NCBI GenBank assembly: GCA_964386865.1
Contig: CAYLUN010000001.1
Coordinates: 1-64,000 of the forward strand
Length of the DNA: 64,000 nucleotides
Source: CAYLUN01 sp964386865
GTDB taxonomy: Bacteria; Verrucomicrobiota; Kiritimatiellia; RFP12; UBA1067
Direction of reading: 5' to 3'
This document shows, piece after piece, positions 1-7,140 of the stretch (its first letter is position 1; each line of letters begins with the position of its first letter). Position numbers and translations under genes: made by a program. The notes beneath the pieces were generated by a model, which did not search any database, was not told the DNA's origin, and saw nothing but the letters and a program-made list of their open reading frames with translations.

Positions 1-1664
1 GTGCCGCTGCCGCCCTTGACGAAGGTCAGCGCGTTGGTCATCCGGCCGTTGAACGAGGTGTTCGCGCTCTGGTTGACCGTGAGCGTGGCCGCCGCGGCGC
101 TGGTCACGACGCGCGCGCCGGCTACTGTCGTGCCGTGCTGCAGACCGCCCACAGTCTGGCTGAAGCCGTTGAGATCCACGGTGGCATTGGGCGCGTAGCC
201 CACGCCAATATTGAACGTGCTGGCCGCTGGAAGCGCGTTGGCGAGATCGGTGCGGAGTGTTCCGTTACCTATGGTTGTCGTGCCCCACTCATTTCCGGCG
301 ACAGCCAGCACGGTGAGCCCCGGGCTGTCAGTATAGAACGTCCCCGTGCTTCCCAGTAGCACCGGCTTGTTCGTGAAAACCATGGCGCCAGCGGAATTGA
401 TGACGAGCTGCTGGCTGGCGCCAAGCGAACTGACGCCCCCGGCCACATCGAGACGCGTGTTGGCCGCCACATTGAAGCGCGCGCCGGAGCGGAGCGTGAT
501 CGGCCCGGTCAGCGTGTTGGTTTTGGAGCCGTTGTAAAGGCCCGATTTATAGGTCACATTTTCGCCGCCAATAAAGAAAAGCGGCTCGGCCACCGTGATC
601 CCGCCGTAGACCTGAAGCTGGCCGTCCACGCCCGTGTAGATGGTGGTGCCCGCGCTGGCGCTGCCCAGCGAGTTGCTGTGGTCGATGGCCAGATTGCCCT
701 GTCCGACAAAGGTCTCGCCGCTGTAACTGCTGTCGCTGTACAGGCTCACGATACCTGCGCCAGCCTTGGTGACGCCGGAGGCGCCGGCAGCGCTGTCGCT
801 GATGGCTCCGCGCAGCGTGAGCGTGCGCGTGGTGTCGGGCGAGGTGAGCACCAGCTCCTTGTTCGGGCCGATGGTCGCGTTGCCGCTCAGCGTCAGATCG
901 CCCGCGCCCGCGTTCAGGAGCCCGTTGGCCTGGAACGCGCCCGCGATTGTGCCGGCCGCGCCGGTGTAGCGCAGGGTGTTGAACGACGCCCCCGCGCCCA
1001 GGGTGCCGACCGCCGCCACGTCGTAGTTCAGCGAGCCGGTGGTGTCGGTCACGTTTGCCGCCGTGGCAGCCGGGGTGCCAGAGTACCCGGCGATGTTCGC
1101 GCCGCTAACCGTGGCGTACTTGGCGGAGGTGCCCGCGCCGAAGGTGGCCCACGGGGCTATGATACCGGTGACACCGTTGGAGAAGCTTGAAACCGAGACG
1201 GCCCCGGAACCCTTGACCGCAACGGCGCAGCCGGTGGAACGGAGCACGCTGCCCGTGATCGAGAGCGTCCGGCCGCTGGCGACGTTCCAGTCCTGGCCCG
1301 CGTTCGCGAGCAGCGTCAGGCCGCAGCCGAGGGTCAGACTCTGCGTGGCAAGCGCCATGTCGATGCCTGCTCCGCCCAGCGTCAGCGTGTTGGTTCCGGC
1401 GATGTAGACCGCGCCGCCGGGGTTCACGATCCTGACGCCCAGCCAGCTCCAATTGGCTCCGAGCAGGGTGGCGTTAGCCCCGGTGACGGTGTTGGTCCAC
1501 TGCGCGATATCCGCCGAGTACGGGAGGCTGACCAACCAGCTGGAACTCAGGTTGAGGTTGTCCTGGTTGTTGGCCTTGTCGCGGGTCGCGGCCGTTGTAG
1601 GGAGACACACAGCCGCGAATGCGGCCAGACTGACGCACACCACCTTCTGCAGTCGATTAGACAT
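1..1664 (-). CDS. Autotransporter-type beta-strand-repeat surface protein, C-terminus cut by window edge
   Basis: The frame read from an ATG at 1664 stays open to the window edge, giving at least 554 residues; the C-terminus is missing. A SD-like AGGAG lies about 7 bases before the start. Residues 1-25 form a signal peptide (basic start, hydrophobic VVCVSLAAFAAVCL, then TTAA). The rest is rich in G, A, S, T and N with recurring beta-strand units such as 'TNTLTLGGAG', 'GAGDLTLSGNATIG' and 'TLTGPITLRSGARF', typical of the autotransporter-associated beta-strand repeat (passenger-type beta-helix) seen in large secreted proteins of Verrucomicrobia and Kiritimatiellota. Probable role: extracellular or surface-anchored protein. 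Whether it ends in a PEP-CTERM-like signal or an autotransporter barrel cannot be seen. It is divergent from an AraC regulator across 340 bases that hold a perfect 20-base palindrome. Confidence 0.8.
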   Translation of the reverse strand, partial: MSNRLQKVVCVSLAAFAAVCLPTTAATRDKANNQDNLNLSSSWLVSLPYSADIAQWTNTVTGANATLLGANWSWLGVRIVNPGGAVYIAGTNTLTLGGAGIDMALATQSLTLGCGLTLLANAGQDWNVASGRTLSITGSVLRSTGCAVAVKGSGAVSVSSFSNGVTGIIAPWATFGAGTSAKYATVSGANIAGYSGTPAATAANVTDTTGSLNYDVAAVGTLGAGASFNTLRYTGAAGTIAGAFQANGLLNAGAGDLTLSGNATIGPNKELVLTSPDTTRTLTLRGAISDSAAGASGVTKAGAGIVSLYSDSSYSGETFVGQGNLAIDHSNSLGSASAGTTIYTGVDGQLQVYGGITVAEPLFFIGGENVTYKSGLYNGSKTNTLTGPITLRSGARFNVAANTRLDVAGGVSSLGASQQLVINSAGAMVFTNKPVLLGSTGTFYTDSPGLTVLAVAGNEWGTTTIGNGTLRTDLANALPAASTFNIGVGYAPNATVDLNGFSQTVGGLQHGTTVAGARVVTSAAAATLTVNQSANTSFNGRMTNALTFVKGGSG

Positions 1665-1736
1665 GATTTTTCTCCTGTTACACATGACAACTCGCCCTTG
1701 AATGTCACCACACTACCGGAAACAACCGAACCCCGC

Positions 1737-1756
1737 TATTGGCGGATCCGCCAATA
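1737..1756. promoter_or_regulatory. Perfect 20-bp palindrome, candidate operator
   Basis: TATTGGCGGATCCGCCAATA is identical to its own reverse complement. Its centre is about 82 bases upstream of the surface-repeat start codon. A copy with one mismatch in the 18-base core occurs at 4218-4237, between the histidine kinase and response regulator genes. No T-run follows it, so a terminator is unlikely. A dimeric regulator site is the simplest reading; the bound protein is unknown, with the NarL-type regulator at 3528-4157 or the AraC protein at 2005-2841 as candidates. Confidence 0.6.
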
Positions 1757-1899
1757 CGCCGCCGGGGCGGGTTTGGTTTCGAAAACGACCGGAACCGCGC
1801 GTTCCGGCGGCAAGCCCTCCCCCTGCGTAGCCGAAATAATACCGTCCGCCATCCGGCCTGAACATGGCCAGAACGCTCGAAAGCATACACTTTTCGATA

Positions 1900-1918
1900 G
1901 GCGTCTTTTCTTGACGCC
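1900..1918. promoter_or_regulatory. Inverted repeat GGCGTC-N7-GACGCC upstream of AraC gene
   Basis: Six-base arms with a seven-base T-rich loop lie just upstream of the predicted -35 box of the AraC gene. It could be an operator for autoregulation; function is inferred from position only. Confidence 0.3.
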
Positions 1919-1924
1919 CAGGGG

Positions 1925-1954
1925 TTGCAGGGACAGCCCGCCTTCGGCTATACT
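1925..1954 (+). promoter_or_regulatory. Predicted sigma-70 promoter of the AraC gene
   Basis: TTGCAG (1925-1930), an 18-base spacer and TATACT (1949-1954) match the -35/-10 pattern well. The start would be near 1961, leaving a leader of about 44 bases. Confidence 0.4.
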
Positions 1955-2004
1955 CAAATCGAAAGCGTCGTCACACGGTTGACGGCACAGAAACCGGCGG
2001 CTTT

Positions 2005-2841
2005 ATGTTCAAAGAGAAGAACATGCTCCCTTGCGGGCCGACCTCGACGTGCGGCCTGGCGCTGACATGCATCTGGGATGTGCAGGCGGACTCGTCCTAC
2101 GACGTGCCCGTCGAGCGCGCGAGGCGAGTCTCTCAATCCCTGCACCCCAAGGGCGGCACGGGGCTGATCGCCGTGCGCACCTTGGCGGGAAAGGGCCGGG
2201 TCTACCTCAAGCGCGACGAGGTCATCGAGCTTAAGAGCGGCACGCTGGCCCTGCTGGAGTGGAGCGCCTTGCGGCGCTATCACTGCGTCGGCGGACTCTG
2301 GCACTTCCTGTGGTTCGAGTTCCTCGCCTACGGCCCGCTGCACATCCCGCTGTACGAGGACATCGTCCTGCCGGACACGGCCGACGATGCGCGCCGGATA
2401 CGCGACATTCAGAAGGCCTTTCAGTCCAAGCGCCACGTGACGCGGTGCGAGGCCTCCGCCCGCTTTCTGGTCCTGCTCTACGAGTGGTTCCGCCAGCACA
2501 CGGAAAAGGCCAAGGGGCCGCACGAAAGCAAGATCGAAGCCCTGATCAACCGGATGTATGGCAACCTCGGCGAGAAACGGAGCGTCGCCGCTCTGGCCAG
2601 CGAGGCGGGCATGAGCGAAGCCTGGTTCCGCAGCGAGTTCCGGCGCCTCACGGGCAGTTCCCCCAAGAGCTTTCTGGACCGCTTGCGGCTGGCCTGGGCC
2701 GAAGAACTGCTGCGGACAACGTCCATCAGCGTCTCGGAAATCGCCTACAAGCTGGGCTATTCAAGCCCGTTCCACCTCTCCAAAGCCTTCAGCCGCGGCT
2801 TCGGCTGCCCGCCCACCTCGCTCAGGAAGAGCACGCCGTGA
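2005..2841 (+). CDS. AraC-family transcriptional regulator
   Basis: This 278-residue protein ends in a classic AraC/XylS double helix-turn-helix (about residues 177-278): 'SVAALASEAGMSEAWFRSEF' and then 'SVSEIAYKLGYSSPFHLSKA', with the conserved GYSS-FHLSKAF signature. Residues 1-150 form a poorly conserved sensing domain (contains 'CIWDVQADSSYDVP'), so the ligand is unknown. It is a cytoplasmic DNA-binding protein that probably acts on the divergent surface-repeat gene or on itself. The start at 2005 has no strong SD, and the internal ATG at 2023 is an alternative. A toxin-antitoxin pair follows directly with its own promoter. Confidence 0.85.
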   Translation: MFKEKNMLPCGPTSTCGLALTCIWDVQADSSYDVPVERARRVSQSLHPKGGTGLIAVRTLAGKGRVYLKRDEVIELKSGTLALLEWSALRRYHCVGGLWHFLWFEFLAYGPLHIPLYEDIVLPDTADDARRIRDIQKAFQSKRHVTRCEASARFLVLLYEWFRQHTEKAKGPHESKIEALINRMYGNLGEKRSVAALASEAGMSEAWFRSEFRRLTGSSPKSFLDRLRLAWAEELLRTTSISVSEIAYKLGYSSPFHLSKAFSRGFGCPPTSLRKSTP

Positions 2842-2857
2842 TTCCCGCCTGACAGGT

Positions 2858-2887
2858 TTGACAGTTTCAGATCGATCATGCTATCGT
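2858..2887 (+). promoter_or_regulatory. Predicted promoter of the toxin-antitoxin operon
   Basis: TTGACA (2858-2863), an 18-base spacer and TATCGT (2882-2887) precede the antitoxin gene. Two ATCGAT hexamers at 2871-2876 and 2901-2906, exactly 30 bases apart (about three helical turns), flank the -10 box. They are candidate operator half-sites for autoregulation by the antitoxin, as is usual for VapBC operons. Confidence 0.45.
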
Positions 2888-2918
2888 AATACCGTTGTTA
2901 ATCGATGGAGGTTCTGTT

Positions 2919-3125
2919 ATGTATTCCGTCACACTGTCGCCGAAATACCAGGTCGTCATCCCGCTGCCTGTCCGCCGCAACATGGGACTCCGTTCCGGCC
3001 AGAAAATGCAGGTCGTGGAACATGAGGGACGGATCGAACTCATCCCGGACCGTGACATCACGGAGCTGAAGGGGTTTCTGAGGGGGATCAACACGGCGTT
3101 CGAGCGCGAGGAGGACCGCGTATGA
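2919..3125 (+). CDS. AbrB/MazE-fold antitoxin (VapB-like)
   Basis: A 68-residue protein starting at the ATG at 2919, chosen because GGAGG (2907-2911) sits 7 bases upstream; an in-frame TTG at 2895 is poorer. Residues 1-45 are a SpoVT-AbrB swapped-hairpin domain: 'YSVTLSPKYQVVIPLPVRRN' followed by 'GLRSGQKMQVVEHEGRIELI'. Residues 46-68 are charged and should wrap the toxin. It binds DNA as a dimer and neutralises the downstream PIN toxin. The stop overlaps the toxin start (ATGA, 3122-3125), so translation is coupled. Confidence 0.85.
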   Translation: MYSVTLSPKYQVVIPLPVRRNMGLRSGQKMQVVEHEGRIELIPDRDITELKGFLRGINTAFEREEDRV

Positions 3126-3496
3126 ACGTGGTCGACACCTCCGGATGGCTGGCGTACTTCGCGGGCGAGCCGAACGCCAAGCATTTCGAAGCGGCCCTGC
3201 GAAGCCCGAAAGATCTCGTGGTGCCGACGGTCACGCTCTACGAGGTGTTCAAAGTTGTGCTCCGGGAGTCCAGCGAAAACGCCGCGCTTCTGGCCGTGGC
3301 CGCCATGCAGAAGGGCGCGGTCGTCGACCTCACACCGAAGCTGGCGCTCGTCGCCAGCAAGCTAAGCCTGCGGCACGCCCTGCCCATGGCCGACGCGATC
3401 ATCCTCGCCACAGCCCGGGCGTTCGAAGCCACGCTCTGGACGCAGGACGCCCACTTCAAAGGGATTGACAGCGTCACCCTTGTCGTCAAAAAATAG
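3122..3496 (+). CDS. PIN-domain ribonuclease toxin (VapC-like)
   Basis: The 124-residue product is a complete PIN domain. The four acidic residues that hold the catalytic metal are visible: Asp5 ('VVDTSGW'), Glu41 ('LYEVFK'), Asp91 ('MADAIILATAR') and Asp109 ('TQDAHF'). VapC toxins cut specific RNAs, often tRNA or rRNA; the target here cannot be told. It overlaps the antitoxin by four bases, the normal order for VapBC. It converges on the response regulator gene, with 31 bases between the stops. All active-site residues are intact, so the pair looks functional. Confidence 0.87.
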   Translation: MNVVDTSGWLAYFAGEPNAKHFEAALRSPKDLVVPTVTLYEVFKVVLRESSENAALLAVAAMQKGAVVDLTPKLALVASKLSLRHALPMADAIILATARAFEATLWTQDAHFKGIDSVTLVVKK

Positions 3497-3527
3497 AGGC
3501 CGCTCAGACCCGAAGAAACTGGCGCAA

Positions 3528-4157
3528 TCAAGCCTTGAGGATGCCGCTCTCGAAGCCGCGCGCCACGGCTGCGGCGCGGTCTGCGGCGTCGAGCTTTTCC
3601 ATGATCGCGGCCACGTGCGCCCGCGCGGTGCGCTCGGAGATGCCGAGCAGCTTGCCGATCTCGTCGTTCGTGAAGCCCTGCCGGACCAGGCCGAGCACCT
3701 CCACCTCGCGGCGCGACAGCTCACCGCGCTCTGCATCCGCGGCGAGCCGCTGGGAAACGGCGACGCTGACAGCCCCGCTCCCGGTATGTACGCTGCGGAT
3801 GGCTGCCACCAGCTCGGCCCTGCGGATGTTCTTGGTGACGTACCCAGCCGCGCCGGCCTTGATGGCATGGCGGATGTCCTCCTGCGCCTCGGACGAGGAG
3901 AGCATCAGCACGCGAGCTTCGGGAAACGCCTCTTTCAGGCGCCGCAGGGTCTCGATGCCGTCGATGCCGGTCAGGCTCACGTCCAGCAGCACCACGTCCG
4001 GACGGTGCTGCCGCCAGAGCGACAGCGCCGATTCTCCGTCGTCCGCCTGCGCCACCACGCTGAACCCGGGCTCAAGGCCCAACAGGTTGGCGAGCCCTGC
4101 GCGCATCACCGCGTGGTCGTCCACAAGCATCAGCCGTATAGTCGGGTTTTCTGCCAT
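3528..4157 (-). CDS. NarL/FixJ-family response regulator
   Basis: This 209-residue protein has a receiver domain (residues 7-120: acidic pair Asp13/Asp14 in 'LMLVDDHAVMRAG', phospho-acceptor Asp59 in 'VVLLDVSLTG') and a C-terminal LuxR helix-turn-helix ('LSRREVEVLGLVRQGFTNDE' then 'IGKLLGISERTARAHVAAIM'). The start at 4157 is preferred over the in-frame ATG at 4235 because AGGA lies 7 bases upstream and the receiver fold begins right there. It is encoded 90 bases downstream of the histidine kinase on the same strand, so it is very likely its partner. The gap between them contains the palindrome at 4218-4237, which suggests that the regulator controls its own level. Confidence 0.9.
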   Translation of the reverse strand: MAENPTIRLMLVDDHAVMRAGLANLLGLEPGFSVVAQADDGESALSLWRQHRPDVVLLDVSLTGIDGIETLRRLKEAFPEARVLMLSSSEAQEDIRHAIKAGAAGYVTKNIRRAELVAAIRSVHTGSGAVSVAVSQRLAADAERGELSRREVEVLGLVRQGFTNDEIGKLLGISERTARAHVAAIMEKLDAADRAAAVARGFESGILKA

Positions 4158-4217
4158 CAGCGGTCCTACATTTTGGGCCACGGGGGAATACGATACCACC
4201 ATACGCCTGCGGTTAGC

Positions 4218-4237
4218 TATTGGCCGATCCGCCAATG
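4218..4237. promoter_or_regulatory. Second copy of the ATTGGC-N6-GCCAAT operator-like dyad
   Basis: TATTGGCCGATCCGCCAATG differs from the perfect palindrome at 1737-1756 at two of 20 positions and at only one in the 18-base core. It lies in the gap between the kinase stop codon (4248) and the regulator start codon (4157). No poly-T tract follows on either strand. Confidence 0.55.
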
Positions 4238-4247
4238 CCCCGGGCGT

Positions 4248-6455
4248 TCACGTTAATTCCTTGTCAACGGCCTTGAGCGCCACGCGCACATGGACTGTCG
4301 TGCCCTGCCCCGGCGCGCTCTCGACCCGCACGGTGCCGCTGAGGCGCTCGGCCCGCTCCCGCATGACGCTCAGCCCGAAGTGCCCTTCTCCCGGCCCCTG
4401 CTGCTTGCCGAGGGTGAAACCCGCGCCGTCGTCGCAGACGGTGGCTTCGAGGGCGGATGCGGCCGCATCCGCACGCACGGCGACGCGAACAGACTGGGGG
4501 CGTCCGTGCCGAAGGGCGTTGTAGAGCGCCTCCTGCACGATCAGCAGCAGGTTGCCGCCGACAAAGTCGGGAATATCCTCTAGCGGTCCCTCGGCCTCCA
4601 CATCGACGCGCGCCGGATACCCGGTGCCCACGTGCGCCGCCAGCGCCCGGAGCGCCTGGGGGAACGTCTGCCCGTGCAGCGGCAGGCTGCGCAAGGCCCA
4701 CACCGAGCCGCGCAGTTCATCCACCCCGTGGTCCACCATGCGCCGCGCCACCGCGAGCTGAGCGCCCGCGCCCTCCCCGCTTGCCTCGCAGGCTTCCAAC
4801 TGGAAACCGATGCCGCCCAAGGTCTGAAGCAGCGTGTCGTGCAGGTTCGCGGCCAGCCGGTTGCGCTCCCTCAGCGTGGTCTGGAATTCCACGGCGGACT
4901 CGTGCCGCCCGCGCATCTCCTCCGCCAGCCGTGCGCTCTGGACAGCCACCCGGCGGCGCAGCAGCCAGGTCCAGACCACCGAGCCGGCCAGCAGCGCCGC
5001 AATCACGGACAACGCGATCAGAAGCCGCCGGGCCGTCCACCACGACGGTGCCCGGAGCACAGCCAGATCGCCCCGGTTTCGCAACAGCACATCCACCCGG
5101 GTTGGCGCCCGGTGAAAATCCGGCAGGCCTTCGTATCCGAGCTGGGCGAGGCCGGCCACCGCCAGCGTGCATCCGGGCTCCAAGCCGGGCAGCGGCTGGG
5201 CCTCCGGCTCATCCAGCACGGCCTGGATCGTGCCGGCATGGCCGTCCAGCGTGAGACGGTGCTCCCCCTTGTCCGTTTTGCGGATGTCCAGGAGCCGGGC
5301 TTCAAAGGTGATGAGCTGACCGTCGTAATCGCCGGGATTGGCGATAAAGGCCGTGCGCGCCGACTCTTCATTGACCTTCATGATCTGGTCGGGATGAATG
5401 CGCTCCGGAGCGGGAACCTCGCCTGTGCCCGTCTTGCGCACCATCGCCTCGGCGAGCCCCCGTATCACGCGCGTCTCGTCCAGGAACCCCTCAACCTCCA
5501 CGCGGTCGCCCGGCTTCAGACACTCGGCAGAGCGCGTCTCCACCCGCACAGCCGTCCGCCCCTCCTGCAAATAGAAGTGGCTTCCGGGCACGGCATAGGT
5601 CACGACGCCCTCCACGCGCTGGCAGTGCGCGTTTAGCGGCTCCGCGCGGAAGCCGGAGATATCAGACAGCGGCACCTTCGGCGACCCGAAGGGTGCCGCA
5701 AGCGGCGGCTTCTCGACCACCAGATCCTCTGCGCCATTCATAACGAAATTGGGCATCAAAAACTCGCCGCGCGTATTGAAGAGGGCATACGGCACGCCCC
5801 GCATGCGCACCTCGGCATCGATGAGCGCCTCGGGATGCGGCAGGCCGGTCGCAGGCAGCGAAGCCCGGAAGCGTCCGGGATTCGCGTTCACGATCAGCGC
5901 CACGAAGGGCCCGTTTATACAGAACCCCTGCACCACCGCCCGCACCTCCGTCCACTGCGAGTCATCCGCGCCGCTGAAGAAACGCGCCGGCACCATGGGT
6001 CGCGGCGGCGGCAGCGGCTGCTCGCCGTCAATCCGAAGCGTGCGCGGCAGCATCGGCGGCGAAAATCCGCCCCGGTCGGTCACGCCCTCGATCTCCACGA
6101 CCATGCCGGACCGGACGCGGGCGAACTCCGCATCACTGCCCTTCCAGATCTTCCACAGACGCGCCACGCCCACATTCACGTAGATTCCGGCGGTCTCGTC
6201 CTGCATGGCGAAGGCGTCTCCGCCGCGGTACGTCACCACGCCGCGCAACCGCACAGGCCGCGCCTTCGCCGTCTCCGAGCGCGGCAGCGCGCGGACGTCG
6301 GCTATGCGCGTGAGAGGCTCAAGGCTCGCTGCCGCAGCGGCCGCGTTCGTCGCAGCCGCCTCGCGTCCATCCTCGTCACGTGCGGCGACAGCTCCCCGAA
6401 CCGCCTGAATGACAAGCGTGACGAGCGCAAGCGCTATCTGGATCGTTCTATTCAT
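4248..6455 (-). CDS. Membrane histidine kinase with OB-like periplasmic sensor
   Basis: The 735-residue protein has an N-terminal membrane/signal segment (4-25), a long periplasmic region (26-475), a transmembrane helix (478-499) and a cytoplasmic kinase of the NarX/DegS class. The HisKA_3 phospho-acceptor is His539 ('ERNRLAANLHDTLLQ'); the ATPase shows the N box ('VQEALYNALRHG', about 641) and G box ('DDGAGF', about 675). The periplasmic part holds at least two clear OB-like units with the pattern 'GVVTY....F.(M/L)Q(D/E)' (around 72 and 280) and one or two weaker ones, an arrangement known from PVC kinases. It should phosphorylate the regulator encoded just downstream; the signal is unknown. 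AGG about 9 bases upstream supports the ATG at 6455. Confidence 0.88.
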   Translation of the reverse strand: MNRTIQIALALVTLVIQAVRGAVAARDEDGREAAATNAAAAAASLEPLTRIADVRALPRSETAKARPVRLRGVVTYRGGDAFAMQDETAGIYVNVGVARLWKIWKGSDAEFARVRSGMVVEIEGVTDRGGFSPPMLPRTLRIDGEQPLPPPRPMVPARFFSGADDSQWTEVRAVVQGFCINGPFVALIVNANPGRFRASLPATGLPHPEALIDAEVRMRGVPYALFNTRGEFLMPNFVMNGAEDLVVEKPPLAAPFGSPKVPLSDISGFRAEPLNAHCQRVEGVVTYAVPGSHFYLQEGRTAVRVETRSAECLKPGDRVEVEGFLDETRVIRGLAEAMVRKTGTGEVPAPERIHPDQIMKVNEESARTAFIANPGDYDGQLITFEARLLDIRKTDKGEHRLTLDGHAGTIQAVLDEPEAQPLPGLEPGCTLAVAGLAQLGYEGLPDFHRAPTRVDVLLRNRGDLAVLRAPSWWTARRLLIALSVIAALLAGSVVWTWLLRRRVAVQSARLAEEMRGRHESAVEFQTTLRERNRLAANLHDTLLQTLGGIGFQLEACEASGEGAGAQLAVARRMVDHGVDELRGSVWALRSLPLHGQTFPQALRALAAHVGTGYPARVDVEAEGPLEDIPDFVGGNLLLIVQEALYNALRHGRPQSVRVAVRADAAASALEATVCDDGAGFTLGKQQGPGEGHFGLSVMRERAERLSGTVRVESAPGQGTTVHVRVALKAVDKELT

Positions 6456-6768
6456 GCAATTGCCTGATCACCAACAGCCACCAGGGTCGCTCACAGCACA
6501 CGGGCATAACTGTACCACCTCGTGTTCTGTTTGGCTATTTTCGCCGAAACGCACAGGATCTGGCTACACAAAATATACCGTGACACACGGTCGTTAACCC
6601 GACCTCTAACGGCCTATCGCACTCACGATAAGAGGCGGGAAGGCTTAACGGGTTCGGCTTCGGGGGCTGGTTCCTCAACAGCTTCATGTTGAGCGCACTT
6701 TTGCATGGCCCGCAGGTTGAGCTTCAGCGGCCCGTGCTCCACATGCGACAACGTAGCGCCACAGAAAG
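6456..6768. other. Intergenic region with a dyad and a possible decayed coding remnant
   Basis: The part next to the kinase start carries the dyad CCGTG-ACA-CACGG (6578-6590) and an A+T-rich patch that may be the kinase promoter. The part from 6623 onward is open in one minus-strand frame and is listed separately as a possible gene remnant. Confidence 0.4.
6578..6590. promoter_or_regulatory. Dyad CCGTG-N3-CACGG upstream of the kinase gene
   Basis: A perfect 5+5 inverted repeat lies about 125 bases upstream of the kinase start. It is next to a TATATT-like hexamer on the minus strand and may be a regulator site. Evidence is positional only. Confidence 0.25.
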
Positions 6769-6784
6769 TCAAATCCGGCCCGCG
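6623..6784 (-). pseudogene. Possible 3' remnant of a lost gene
   Basis: One minus-strand frame is open for 53 codons between a TAG (6785-6787) and a TGA (6623-6625) and reads 'TFCGATLSHVEHGPLKLNLR' followed by a Glu/Pro-rich tail ('VEEPAPEAEPVKPS'). It has no start codon near its upstream edge and overlaps the end of the small membrane protein. The tail looks like a real protein C-terminus rather than a random frame, so a truncated gene is possible. I do not recognise the family. Confidence 0.25.
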
Positions 6785-7140
6785 CTACCGCCTGCCCCAC
6801 ACTTCGCGGAGCGAGGCCGCAAGGCCACTACGGCGACCAGGGAAAGCGCGCCCCAGACCACGTGCTCCACTAGGTTTAGCAGGGTCAGAAAGCCGCCCAT
6901 CGTAAGATACCCCCGCTCGACGAGGGTGAAAGGGAAAACGCTGACCTGCTCCCCCAGCAGCAACCGGTCCACGCCCGCCTGAAGCCAAAGGGCGAGCGGC
7001 AGGGCCACGACGGGCAGCACGACCAGCGGCAGCCCCAGCCAGAGAAGGCCGGCGTCCCCCGCAACGCGGTATTTCCTAACCAGCAGCACGGCTACCGCAG
7101 CGTAGAGAACAAACGCGGTCACGCCCAAAGCACCAATCAT
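6769..7140 (-). CDS. Small three-helix membrane protein, unknown function
   Basis: A 123-residue hydrophobic protein starting at the ATG at 7140, chosen because GAGGGGAG lies about 7 bases upstream; the longer frame from 7215 adds a poorly supported 25 residues. Three membrane segments are visible: 'GALGVTAFVLYAAVAVLLV', 'LLWLGLPLVVLPVVALPLAL' and 'GFLTLLNLVEHVVWGALSLV'. The loop 'FPFTLVERGYLTMGGF' is the most distinctive part. The last 20 residues (RPRSAKCGAGGSAGRI) are unusual, and the stop falls where the possible gene remnant begins, so the C-terminus may have been altered by a frameshift or insertion. No family is recognised. Confidence 0.55.
   Translation of the reverse strand: MIGALGVTAFVLYAAVAVLLVRKYRVAGDAGLLWLGLPLVVLPVVALPLALWLQAGVDRLLLGEQVSVFPFTLVERGYLTMGGFLTLLNLVEHVVWGALSLVAVVALRPRSAKCGAGGSAGRI

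Larger units (their letters stand above)
1665..2004. other. Divergent intergenic region with two dyads
   Basis: This 340-base spacer separates the surface-repeat gene from the AraC gene. It holds the perfect palindrome at 1737-1756, a second dyad GGCGTC-7-GACGCC at 1900-1918, and a plausible promoter for the AraC gene (TTGCAG at 1925, TATACT at 1949). No open reading frame here looks coding. Confidence 0.6.
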
